From the NCBI GenBank assembly GCA_905205855.1, contig CAJLFL010000003.1, positions 1-32,244 on the forward strand: a stretch of 32,244 nucleotides of DNA, given 5' to 3'. Source of the DNA: an uncultured Eubacteriales bacterium (lineage in GTDB: Bacteria; Bacillota; Clostridia; Monoglobales; Monoglobaceae). The notes below the pieces were generated by a model, which saw only the letters and a list, made by a program, of their open reading frames with translations, was not told where the DNA came from and made no database searches. Position 1 is the stretch's first letter. The number at the start of each line of letters is the position of its first letter. Positions 15,312 to 22,372 of the stretch are shown in pieces. Made by a program: the position numbers and the translations under genes.

Positions 15312-17570
15312 TTATACTTCAACCTGTTCCATAACATAAGACTCTATAATATCTCCGTCTTTGATATCGTTAAACTTTTCAATGCTCAGACCACATTCAT
15401 AGCCTGCCGCAACCTCTTTGACATCATCCTTAAATCTTTTAAGTGATGCAAGCTCGCCCTCGTGTATAACAATTCCGTCGCGGACAACGCGGACAAGGCT
15501 GTTGCGCTGTATTTTACCATCAAGCACATACGCGCCGCCGATTGTTCCGACTCCCGAAACCTTAAAGGTGGTACGTATTTCAACATGTCCCGTAACGGCC
15601 TCGCGGAAGGTAGGAGCAAGCATACCCTTCATAGCCTTTTCGATATCTTCGATAGCGTCATAAATAACGCGGTACAAACGTATGTCAACATTGGAATCTT
15701 CAGCTGCCGCTGCCGCTCCGTTTGTCGGACGTACGTTGAAGCCTACTATGATGGCATTTGATGCACTTGCAAGCATAACGTCCGATTCGGTAACAGCGCC
15801 GACAGCGCCGTGAATAACATTTACTCTGACTTCTTCGTTGCTTATGCGTTCAAGTGACTGCTTGACTGCTTCAACGCTGCCCTGTACGTCGGCTTTTACA
15901 ATGATATTAAGATCCTTCATCTTGCCGGCTTCAATCTGTTCAAAAAGATTGTCAAGGGAGATTGTGGTCATAGCCTTCTGGCGTTCCTGTTTGTCCTTAA
16001 ACTTTCTTGCGGCAACGACATCTCTTGCTTTACGCTCGTCATTTACAACATAGAATACATCGCCGCCGTCAGGAACCTCGGACAGACCGAGAATCTCAAC
16101 AGGAATGGACGGACCGGCTTTTTTAACGTTTTTACCCTTGTCGTCTGTCATGGCTCTGACGTGACCTACGGCTGTGCCGGCAACAACTATATCACCAACG
16201 TGAAGCGTACCGTTTTGTACCAAAACGGTTGCGACAGGGCCGCGGCCCTTGTCAAGCTGAGCCTCTATGACAGTACCCTTTGCCGGACGGTCGGGGTTTG
16301 CTTTAAGCTCTTTCATTTCGGCAACAAGCAATACCATTTCAAGAAGCTGATCTATGTTTGTTCCCTTTTTAGCGGAAACCTCAACACATATCGTATCGCC
16401 GCCCCATTCCTCCGGAACAAGACCGTGTTCGGTCAGCTCCTGGCGTACGCGGTCGGGATTAGCACCCTCTTTATCAATTTTGTTTATAGCGACTATGATA
16501 GAAACCTCTGCGGCGCGCGCATGGTTTATAGCCTCAATAGTCTGCGGCATAATGCCGTCATCTGCGGCAACGACAAGAATTGCAATATCCGTAACCAAAG
16601 CGCCGCGTGCACGCATTGCAGTAAAGGCTTCGTGTCCGGGAGTGTCAAGGAATGTTATCTTTTTATCTCCGACACGTACGCGGTGCGCACCGATATGCTG
16701 AGTTATTCCGCCAAACTCTCCCTCTGTTACGTTGGTGTTTCTGATTGTGTCAAGCAGAGAGGTCTTGCCATGGTCAACGTGGCCCATAACAACGACAACC
16801 GGTGAGCGCGGTTTAAGGCTTTCGGGTGAATCCTCAACATCATTAAAAAGCTTTTCCTCATCAGTTAATATTATTTCATGCTCAAAGGTACAGCCGAATT
16901 CGTCTGCCATAAGAGAGGCGGTATCAAAATCAAGTGTTTCGTTGACTGACGCCATTGTGCCGAGAAGCATAAGCTTTTTAATAACCTCTGCCGCCGGACG
17001 CTTCATTCTTGAGGCAAGTTCTCCTACGGTAATAGAATCGGGAATAAGTATATGAAGCTTTTCTGCCTTTTCTTTCTTTTTCTCGGTTTTCTTAATGAGG
17101 TCCTCATTATTATTCTGATGCTTTTGTCTGCCGCCCTGAGGCTTGCCCTGCTGTTTCTTTTTCTGATTTATTTTTTGTTTTTTGTTAGAACTGTCATCAC
17201 GGATATTTTCCGGGATAAGCTCCTCAATCTTTTCATCATCCAGACGGTCAAGGTCAACTGTGTTGACGCGCGTATCAACCGTACGGGTTTTGCGGACGAT
17301 TTCGATTTCTTCCATAGGCATGTCGTCTTCGGCGGTGTTTGTTTCAGGTGTTTCCTCCTTGACCTTTGATGCCTTAGGATCGTACATGGAAAAATCCGCT
17401 ACGGGATTCTTTTGTGTATAATACTCAAAAATTACATCAAGCTCATATTCGGTCAATGCGCTCATATAGTTTTTTGCTGATACGTTATAGTCATGCAAAA
17501 TTTTTACGATTTCCTTGCTCGGAAATCCGAATAACTTGGAAAGATCAGACGCTTTAACCTTTTTTTCCAT
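15312..17570 (-). CDS. infB: Translation initiation factor IF-2
   Basis: This 752-residue GTPase brings initiator fMet-tRNA to the 30S subunit. Two IF2-N type domains are visible, at about 5-55 (VKASDLSKLFGFPSKEIVKI) and about 178-230 (ITVGELASRMKRPAAEVIKK). A basic, low-complexity Lys/Gln linker separates them. G-domain motifs are G1 GHVDHGKTS (near 265), G2 GITQHIGAHRV, G3 DTPGHEAF (near 310), G4 NKID and G5 SAKKG. Domains II to IV follow, ending in the fMet-tRNA-binding C2 region. The ATG at 17570 is 10 nt after GGAG. An upstream in-frame GTG touches that site and is rejected. The N-terminal linker is short for IF-2, as in many Clostridia. Confidence 0.97.
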   Translation of the reverse strand: MEKKVKASDLSKLFGFPSKEIVKILHDYNVSAKNYMSALTEYELDVIFEYYTQKNPVADFSMYDPKASKVKEETPETNTAEDDMPMEEIEIVRKTRTVDTRVNTVDLDRLDDEKIEELIPENIRDDSSNKKQKINQKKKQQGKPQGGRQKHQNNNEDLIKKTEKKKEKAEKLHILIPDSITVGELASRMKRPAAEVIKKLMLLGTMASVNETLDFDTASLMADEFGCTFEHEIILTDEEKLFNDVEDSPESLKPRSPVVVVMGHVDHGKTSLLDTIRNTNVTEGEFGGITQHIGAHRVRVGDKKITFLDTPGHEAFTAMRARGALVTDIAILVVAADDGIMPQTIEAINHARAAEVSIIVAINKIDKEGANPDRVRQELTEHGLVPEEWGGDTICVEVSAKKGTNIDQLLEMVLLVAEMKELKANPDRPAKGTVIEAQLDKGRGPVATVLVQNGTLHVGDIVVAGTAVGHVRAMTDDKGKNVKKAGPSIPVEILGLSEVPDGGDVFYVVNDERKARDVVAARKFKDKQERQKAMTTISLDNLFEQIEAGKMKDLNIIVKADVQGSVEAVKQSLERISNEEVRVNVIHGAVGAVTESDVMLASASNAIIVGFNVRPTNGAAAAAEDSNVDIRLYRVIYDAIEDIEKAMKGMLAPTFREAVTGHVEIRTTFKVSGVGTIGGAYVLDGKIQRNSLVRVVRDGIVIHEGELASLKRFKDDVKEVAAGYECGLSIEKFNDIKDGDIIESYVMEQVEV

Positions 17571-17588
17571 ATAATTCACACTCCTTCC

Positions 17589-17635
17589 GCAGCCTTTGGC
17601 GGCTGCTGTTTCTGTATAAAAGCGGAAAACCGCTT
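17589..17635 (-). other. Two small hairpins in the ylxQ-infB gap
   Basis: Minus-strand RNA can form AAGCGG-TTTT-CCGCTT (17635-17620) and GCAGCC-GCCAAA-GGCTGC (17606-17589). The second abuts the infB ribosome site GGAAGGAG. The first has only TTT after it, so it is at best a weak terminator. They may tune infB translation or mark an mRNA-processing point. Confidence 0.45.
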
Positions 17636-17644
17636 ATTCTGCTG

Positions 17645-17953
17645 TTATATACTGCTGCCAAGCAATATGCTCAGCTGTTTGGCAAAGCCTTCGTCGGTAA
17701 CTGCCGCACTTACAACCGAGGTTTGACCGAGTGCATTGCCAAGTTCAAAACGGTTTCCGGGACGAACCATATTTGCCGAATAAAATTCAGACATGTTTTT
17801 GAACTTCTTTTCTGTGTTTGGTGATGCATCATCAGCAAGAAGCAAAAGAAAGCATTTTCCGTTTCGTATTGCCTCCGCGGTTTTAGATTCTCCGCATACC
17901 AGCCTGCCGGCGCGGCGTGTCAGACCAAGCATGCCGCAGAATTTAGGATTCAT
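17645..17953 (-). CDS. ylxQ: L7Ae/YlxQ-type ribosomal protein
   Basis: This protein of about 102 residues belongs to the L7Ae/L30e/YlxQ family of K-turn-type RNA binders. It has the family start MLGLTRRAGRLVCGESKTAEAIRNG and the core LLLLADDASPNTEKKF. The longer upstream open frame is rejected: the ATG at 17953 has GGCGG 8 nt before it, while the ATG at 17959 is too close to that site. The gene overlaps the end of ylxR by 11 bp. Its position between ylxR and infB is conserved in Firmicutes. In Bacillus the protein is dispensable and its RNA target is not settled. Confidence 0.9.
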   Translation of the reverse strand: MNPKFCGMLGLTRRAGRLVCGESKTAEAIRNGKCFLLLLADDASPNTEKKFKNMSEFYSANMVRPGNRFELGNALGQTSVVSAAVTDEGFAKQLSILLGSSI

Positions 17954-18218
17954 CTGCATCACCGCCTTTGCCGGTTGCCTGCAGTAAAAGTTCGTCATAA
18001 AGCGACTGCGGAATTTGTGCGGAAAGAGCACGTTCCAGCGAATGTCGCTTTTCAGCTTTGCATATACATTCCGGTTTTTTGCATATATATGCACCTCTGC
18101 CCGGCGCAGTGCCGTTTAAGTCAATCATTATTTTGCCGCAATTATCCTTTGTTATTCTGATAAGCTGCGGTTTTTCATGCCGTTCTCTGCAGACGATGCA
18201 CATCCTGAGCGGCTTCAT
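17943..18218 (-). CDS. ylxR: YlxR (DUF448) RNA-binding protein
   Basis: This 91-residue protein is YlxR, also called RnpM in recent work linking it to RNase P. It has the family motif LRMCIVCRERHEKPQLIRI, including the paired cysteines, then the signature GRGAYICKKPECICKAEKR. The GRGAY loop is the conserved RNA-binding patch. The start ATG overlaps the nusA stop by 4 bp and the end overlaps ylxQ, so the trio is translationally coupled. The assignment is firm and the exact role is inferred from relatives. Confidence 0.94.
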   Translation of the reverse strand: MKPLRMCIVCRERHEKPQLIRITKDNCGKIMIDLNGTAPGRGAYICKKPECICKAEKRHSLERALSAQIPQSLYDELLLQATGKGGDADES

Positions 18219-19306
18219 GCATCCTCTCCGGATTTTTCTGCGGCTTCATCTGATGCCTTTGAAGCTTCGTTGCTATTGCTCTTTTCAGCTGAGGTAAGGT
18301 CAATCTTCCAGCCTGTAAGGCGTGCAGCAAGACGGACATTCTGTCCCTCTCTGCCGATTGCAAGAGAAAGCTGATCCGCAGGAACAACAACGCGGCAGAT
18401 ATGGTTTTCTTCATCAACCTCAATAGAAGTTACATCGGCGGGGCTTAGTGAATTTGCAACGTACTCTGCAGGGTTGTCACTGTATTTTATTATGTCAAGC
18501 TTTTCGCCGCGAAGCTCGCGTATAACTTCATTTACACGCATACCCTTAGTACCTATGCAGGTACCGACCGGATCCACGTTTTCTTTGGTGGAATGAACGG
18601 CTATTTTTGTTCTGGAGCCGGGCTCACGCGAAATGGATTTTATTTCTATTATGCCTTCGCCGATTTCCGGAACTTCAAGCTCTAAAAGTCTGCGTACAAG
18701 TCCGGGGTGTGAGCGTGACACAACAAGATGTACGCCCTTTGCGGAATCCGCAACCTCTACAACAAATACCTTATAGCGTTCGCCGACCTTATAATTGTCC
18801 TGTCTGACCTGCTCGTTGGGCATAAGGACAGACTCGGTATTCTCGATTTCCAGCATAACATTGCGATGGTCAATTTTGCGTACTCTTGCGGTGGCAATGT
18901 CGTTTTCTCTGTCGGAATATTCGTTGACCATTTTTTCTCTCTCTGCCTCGCGCATTCTCTGAAAGACAACCTGACGCGCGGTCTGTGCGGCAATGCGGCC
19001 GAAGGATTTGGGTGTTACCTCAAACTCGGCAATATCACCGACTTCGTATTTCGGATTGATGCGTTTTGCCTCCTCGATAGTGATTTCATTCTCGCGGTCC
19101 TCAACAACATCAACAACCCTTTTGCGCGCTATTATACGGATACCGCCGGTTTCCTTGTCAAATACAACGGATATATCCTGCGCTGCACCAAAGTGCTTGC
19201 GATAGGCGGATATAAGCGCGCTTTCCAATGCGTCAAGAATAACATCTTTGCTTATGCCTTTTTCATCTTCAATCATTTCAAGTGAATCAAATAACTCAGA
19301 ACTCAT
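18215..19306 (-). CDS. nusA: Transcription termination/antitermination factor NusA
   Basis: This protein of about 363 residues is NusA, which binds RNA polymerase and controls pausing and termination. It has the N-terminal polymerase-binding domain (about 1-125, DALESALISAYRKHFG), an S1 domain (about 130-200), and KH1 and KH2 (about 200-345) with PVGTCIGTKGMRVNEVIREL and LSLAIGREGQNVRLAARLTG. An acidic tail follows. It lacks the extra C-terminal repeats of proteobacterial NusA, as is normal for Firmicutes. The ATG at 19306 is preferred because an upstream ATG at 19318 touches the AAAGGA site directly. The gene is 24 bp after rimP. Confidence 0.96.
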   Translation of the reverse strand: MSSELFDSLEMIEDEKGISKDVILDALESALISAYRKHFGAAQDISVVFDKETGGIRIIARKRVVDVVEDRENEITIEEAKRINPKYEVGDIAEFEVTPKSFGRIAAQTARQVVFQRMREAEREKMVNEYSDRENDIATARVRKIDHRNVMLEIENTESVLMPNEQVRQDNYKVGERYKVFVVEVADSAKGVHLVVSRSHPGLVRRLLELEVPEIGEGIIEIKSISREPGSRTKIAVHSTKENVDPVGTCIGTKGMRVNEVIRELRGEKLDIIKYSDNPAEYVANSLSPADVTSIEVDEENHICRVVVPADQLSLAIGREGQNVRLAARLTGWKIDLTSAEKSNSNEASKASDEAAEKSGEDA

Positions 19307-19330
19307 TTTTTCTATCATTCCTTTCGTAAA

Positions 19331-19792
19331 TCAAAAATCAAAATGCAGGTTAGCCTTTGAAACGGAGCTGAGAGGAAGAAGTATATCTTCGCCGTCCGCC
19401 TCAACGGCAATCTCATTATTTTCATATTTTTTTAATATGCCCGTAATAAGCTTGCTGCCGTTTACGGCTTTATAAAGACTGATGTCTATAACGCTGCCGA
19501 TATAACGCCTGAAGTGTGCTTCGGTTTTAAGACGGCGCTCTATTCCGGGCGAAGAAACCTCAAGATAATAATTGCCGCTTATCGGGTCGGCTTCGTCAAG
19601 GGTATCGCTGAGCGTACGGCTGAAGGCCTCGCACTCATCCATTGTAATACCGCCGTCCTTGTCGATATAAACTCTTAAAAACCACAGACCGCCTTCTTTA
19701 ATATATTCTATATCATAGATATAAAATCCGCTTTCGGCGGCAATGGGTTCCGCAAGCTGCCATACGGCAGTTTCTGTTTTTGAGTATGCCAT
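19331..19792 (-). CDS. rimP: Ribosome maturation factor RimP
   Basis: This 153-residue protein is RimP, needed for 30S subunit assembly. It has the N-terminal alpha/beta domain with AAESGFYIYDIEYIKEGG and LRVYIDKDGGITMDECEAFS, the conserved YYLEVSSPGIERRLKTEAHF, and a C-terminal SH3-like domain ending in SSVSKANLHFDF. It is the first gene of the operon. The ribosome site is weak: AAAGG lies 14 nt from the ATG and can pair with CCTTT immediately before the ATG, which may limit translation. A consensus promoter is 90 bp upstream. Confidence 0.96.
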   Translation of the reverse strand: MAYSKTETAVWQLAEPIAAESGFYIYDIEYIKEGGLWFLRVYIDKDGGITMDECEAFSRTLSDTLDEADPISGNYYLEVSSPGIERRLKTEAHFRRYIGSVIDISLYKAVNGSKLITGILKKYENNEIAVEADGEDILLPLSSVSKANLHFDF

Positions 19793-19828
19793 AAAGGTTT
19801 ACACAGCCTTTCGTATTATTATACCAAA

Positions 19829-19860
19829 CAGAAAGAGTGAGGCTGCCCTCACTCTTTCTG
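19829..19860 (-). other. Perfect 14-bp hairpin in the rimP leader
   Basis: The arms 19829-19842 and 19847-19860 are exact inverted copies with a 4-nt loop. The hairpin starts about 15 nt after the predicted transcription start and ends 37 nt before the rimP ATG. On the minus strand it is followed by TTTGGTATAAT, so the T run is too short for a strong terminator. That segment also holds an extended -10-like TGGTATAAT (-10 hexamer at 19823-19818). Confidence 0.7.
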
Positions 19861-19881
19861 CCCAATATTACATCTTATAGT

Positions 19882-19910
19882 ATAATATCATAACATAGGT
19901 ATGTTGTCAA
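19882..19910 (-). promoter_or_regulatory. Sigma-A promoter for the rimP-nusA-infB operon
   Basis: On the minus strand there is a perfect TTGACA (19910-19905), 17 bp, then TATTAT (19887-19882) with an extended TGA. The predicted start is near 19875. The interval 19793-20290 has no protein gene. It holds this promoter, the rimP leader, about 95 bp of AT-rich sequence with nothing recognised (19911-20006), and the divergent xpt promoter and leader. Confidence 0.85.
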
Positions 19911-20006
19911 GTAGTTTCATAAATAAAATTAAATAAGAATAAAGTATAGTGTGAATTATACAAAAAAGATGATATATAGACTAAAGAATTTTTTATCAGA
20001 CAGAGG

Positions 20007-20035
20007 TTGACAATTATATAACAGGATGTTATAAT
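20007..20035 (+). promoter_or_regulatory. Sigma-A promoter for the purine salvage operon
   Basis: This site has perfect TTGACA (20007-20012) and TATAAT (20030-20035) with a 17-bp spacer and an extended TGT before the -10 box. The predicted start near 20042 places the guanine riboswitch at the very 5' end of the transcript. Confidence 0.9.
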
Positions 20036-20058
20036 TTTTCTGTAAACAAAAAATATTG

Positions 20059-20136
20059 CCAATATAATTCCGCATAAAATGGTACGGAAGTTTCTACCGC
20101 AACACCGAATTTTATATTAAAGCTTGCGACTATTGG
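20059..20136 (+). ncRNA. Guanine-class purine riboswitch aptamer
   Basis: P1 is CCAATA (20059-20064) with TATTGG (20131-20136). J1/2 is TATAAT. P2 is TTCCG/CGGAA, with L2 ending in the conserved ATGG. J2/3 is the canonical GTTTCTACC (20089-20097). P3 starts GCAA and ends TTGC, and J3/1 is GACTA. The C in GACTA is the specificity base (C74) that selects guanine or hypoxanthine over adenine. L3 keeps the CC expected to kiss L2 but is about 12 nt longer than in the Bacillus xpt riboswitch. It lies just after a consensus promoter and upstream of xpt. Confidence 0.92.
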
Positions 20137-20179
20137 ATAGCTTATTATTGCCGCATAACCGGCGGTGTATTTGCTGTTG

Positions 20180-20252
20180 ACAAGCGTACTGTTTAAGTAT
20201 GCTTGTTTGCGTTTATATGGTACGGCACGGAAATAAAGCGGGTTTTCTGTGC
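20180..20252 (+). promoter_or_regulatory. Expression platform of the guanine riboswitch (two hairpins)
   Basis: Hairpin 1 is an 11-bp stem with one wobble (20180-20190 with 20196-20206, loop GTTTA) followed by TTGCGTTT. It is the likely terminator, though its T tract is interrupted. Hairpin 2 is a 9-bp stem with one wobble (20225-20233 with 20244-20252), ending about 20 nt before the AAAGGA ribosome site. I could not define the antiterminator pairing by eye. Confidence 0.55.
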
Positions 20253-20290
20253 GGCAGACGGCGCAGGCCGGGAAAGGATATTGGTTTTGC

Positions 20291-20869
20291 ATGAAGGCTC
20301 TTGAAGAAAAAATATTAAAAGAAGGTACGGTCGTATCCGGAAACATCCTTAAAGTAGGAAGTTTTTTAAATCAGCAGATTGATCCGGAGTTTATGACCGA
20401 AATAGGAAAAGAAATCTATCGCCTGTATAAAGACAGCGGTGTAACAAAGATTTTTACGATTGAAGCATCCGGAATAGCTATTGCTCTTGCCGCTGCGTGT
20501 CAGTTTAAGGTTCCGGCGGTATTCGCCAAGAAAAGCAAGTCAAGCAATATAGCGCATGAGATGCTGTCGGTTCCCGTTAAGTCTTTTACAAGAAATACAG
20601 TGTATGAGGTTTCGGTCAGCAGCGAGTATATATGTAAAGGGGACAGGCTGCTGCTGGTTGATGATTTTCTGGCGTCGGGCAACGCGCTTGACGGACTGAT
20701 AGAGATTGCTTCAAAGGCAGGCGCTGAGGTTGTCGGCGTTGCAGCGGCAATAGAAAAGGGCTTTCAGGGCGGCGGCGACCGCCTCAGAAGTGAGGGAGTA
20801 AGAGTTGAATCTCTTGCCATTGTGGACAAAATGTCCGATGATACGGTTGTGTTCCGTGAACAAAATTGA
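20291..20869 (+). CDS. xpt: Xanthine phosphoribosyltransferase
   Basis: This 192-residue enzyme joins xanthine and PRPP to make XMP in purine salvage. It starts with MKALEEKILKEGTVVSGNIL and has the PRPP-binding loop LLLVDDFLASG (121-131). Length matches Bacillus Xpt (194). The ATG at 20291 is used. The AAAGGA site is about 12 nt upstream, slightly far, and an upstream in-frame ATG at 20249 lies inside a leader hairpin. The gene is under a guanine riboswitch, as in many Firmicutes, and is first in an operon with a nucleoside transporter. The C-terminal FRE motif is typical. Confidence 0.95.
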   Translation: MKALEEKILKEGTVVSGNILKVGSFLNQQIDPEFMTEIGKEIYRLYKDSGVTKIFTIEASGIAIALAAACQFKVPAVFAKKSKSSNIAHEMLSVPVKSFTRNTVYEVSVSSEYICKGDRLLLVDDFLASGNALDGLIEIASKAGAEVVGVAAAIEKGFQGGGDRLRSEGVRVESLAIVDKMSDDTVVFREQN

Positions 20870-20926
20870 TGTAAAGTAATTTTACATAAATAAATTTTGC
20901 CTATAAAGGCGGGAGGTTTTGTTTTT

Positions 20927-22165
20927 ATGAAGAAGGTAGTTTCATTGTTGGTGGCAGCCGTTATGGTTATGTCATGCGCTATGCTTGCCGGATGCGGCAG
21001 TGCAAAGCAGGAGTCCGGTACGCAGACACAGACTGAGGAAAAGTCAGCAGGGAAGTCCAAGAGCGACATCAAAATCGGTTTTATTTGTCTGCATGACGAA
21101 AATTCAACCTATGACAAGAACTTTATCGACGCTGCAAACGCTGCTAAAAAGTCACTGGGACTCAGTGATTCTCAGGTAATGTTTAAGACAAACATTCCGG
21201 AATCCAACGAGTGCTATGAAGCAGCTGCTTCATTGGTTGACGCAGGCTGTGATATCGTATTTGCTGACAGTTTTGGTCATGAGGATTTCATGATTCAGGC
21301 TGCAAAGGAGTTCCCGGAAGTAGTATTTGCACACGCAACCGGTACAAAAGCACATACTGAAAAACTGCCTAACTTCTATAATGCTTTTGCTTCAATTTAC
21401 GAGGGACGTTTTCTTGCCGGCGTTGCTGCAGGCTTAAAGATAAACGAGATGATAGAGAACGGCAAAATTACTGCCGATCAGACAAAGATGGGTTATGTCG
21501 GCGCTTATCCGTATGCAGAGGTTAAGTCCGGCTATACATCATTCTTCCTCGGTGCTCGTTCCGTTTGCCCCTCTGTAACAATGGAGGTTAAGTTTACAAA
21601 CTCCTGGTTTGACATAGCTGCCGAAAAGGAAACTGCAAATGCTTTGATAGCTGACGGCTGCGTTCTTATCAGCCAGCATGCTGATTCAGAGGGCGCTCCT
21701 AAGGCTTGTGAAGAAGCAGGCGTACCTAACGTAGCATATAACCTTGATACACGTGAGTGGGGACCGAACTCCGCGTTGATTTCTTCAAAAATCAACTGGG
21801 AGCCGTACTTTGAGCACCTTGTTACATCAGTAACAGAGGGTACTCAGATTACACAGGACTTCTGCGGCGGTCTTAAAGAAGACGTTGTTCAGACACTCGG
21901 TCTTAATGATGCAGTTGCAGCAAAGGGTACGAAAGAAAAGCTTGACGAAGTTAAGGCTAAGCTGATTTCCGGCGAAATCAAGGTGTTTGATACATCTACA
22001 TTTACCGTAAAGGGACAGACTTTAACAGAGTATAAGGCTGACGTTGATACAGATGCGGCATTTACACCTGATACAGAGGTTGTATCCGACGGTTATTTCC
22101 ACGAATCCGAAAAGAGATCCGCTCCGTATTTTGATCTTGACATAGACGGCATTACCATTAAATAA
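20927..22165 (+). CDS. BMP-family nucleoside-binding lipoprotein
   Basis: This 412-residue protein is an ABC transporter solute-binding protein of the BMP (PnrA/NupN) family, known for binding purine nucleosides. A lipoprotein signal ends at LAGC (Cys23). The mature domain starts DIKIGFICLHDENSTYDKNF and has the family stretches YEAAASLVDAGCDIVFADSF, YEGRFLAGVAAG and GAYPYAEVKSGYTSFFLGAR. The ATG follows GGGAGGT by 9 nt. A longer in-frame start 30 bases upstream is rejected because it overlaps this site. The gene lies 57 bp after xpt and ahead of the ATPase and two permeases. Guanosine or a similar purine nucleoside is the likely ligand, inferred from family and riboswitch. Confidence 0.93.
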   Translation: MKKVVSLLVAAVMVMSCAMLAGCGSAKQESGTQTQTEEKSAGKSKSDIKIGFICLHDENSTYDKNFIDAANAAKKSLGLSDSQVMFKTNIPESNECYEAAASLVDAGCDIVFADSFGHEDFMIQAAKEFPEVVFAHATGTKAHTEKLPNFYNAFASIYEGRFLAGVAAGLKINEMIENGKITADQTKMGYVGAYPYAEVKSGYTSFFLGARSVCPSVTMEVKFTNSWFDIAAEKETANALIADGCVLISQHADSEGAPKACEEAGVPNVAYNLDTREWGPNSALISSKINWEPYFEHLVTSVTEGTQITQDFCGGLKEDVVQTLGLNDAVAAKGTKEKLDEVKAKLISGEIKVFDTSTFTVKGQTLTEYKADVDTDAAFTPDTEVVSDGYFHESEKRSAPYFDLDIDGITIK

Positions 22166-22182
22166 TTTAATGTGTCTAGTAT

Positions 22183-22227
22183 CCTCATGCAGGGCATCAT
22201 GCCCTGCATGGGGTGTTTTCGTTTTTA
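22183..22227 (+). terminator. Terminator between the binding-protein and ATPase genes
   Basis: A 13-bp stem with one wobble (22183-22195 with 22201-22213) and an ATCAT loop is followed by TGTTTTCGTTTTT. Hairpins here in ABC operons commonly let the binding protein be made in excess over the membrane parts. The spacer 22228-22372 contains no protein gene. Confidence 0.85.
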
Positions 22228-22318
22228 AAAAAGCATAATCCGAATGTAAAGTATGGCTTTTTCTGTGCCGAATATGCGTAAAATTAAAACGAAAATGTGT
22301 TTTTTTAAAAACGAAAAC
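22215..22318. repeat. 18-bp perfect inverted repeat with 68-bp spacer
   Basis: GTTTTCGTTTTTAAAAAA (22215-22232) recurs as its exact reverse complement at 22301-22318. The left arm is the T tract of the preceding terminator. The right arm lies 54 bp before the ATPase start. In read-through RNA the arms could form a long AU-rich stem. Confidence 0.7.
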
Positions 22319-22372
22319 CGTAAATCCGACGTTGGATAAACAGATACGGTATTTGATTTTCAGGAGGGAAAA

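Noticed and set aside
16161..16805. 214-residue plus-strand open frame inside infB
   Set aside because: It is the antisense shadow of the conserved G domain of IF-2 and is cysteine-rich, low-quality sequence.
18728..19285. 185-residue plus-strand open frame inside nusA
   Set aside because: It is the antisense shadow of a well-supported gene, with no ribosome site.
20029..20346. 105-residue minus-strand open frame
   Set aside because: It is antisense to the xpt promoter, riboswitch and gene start, with no ribosome site or family features.
20870..20926. Separate promoter before the BMP binding-protein gene (TTTACA and TATAAA)
   Set aside because: The spacer is only about 15 bp and the -10 box lies against the ribosome site. 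Transcription from the xpt promoter is simpler.
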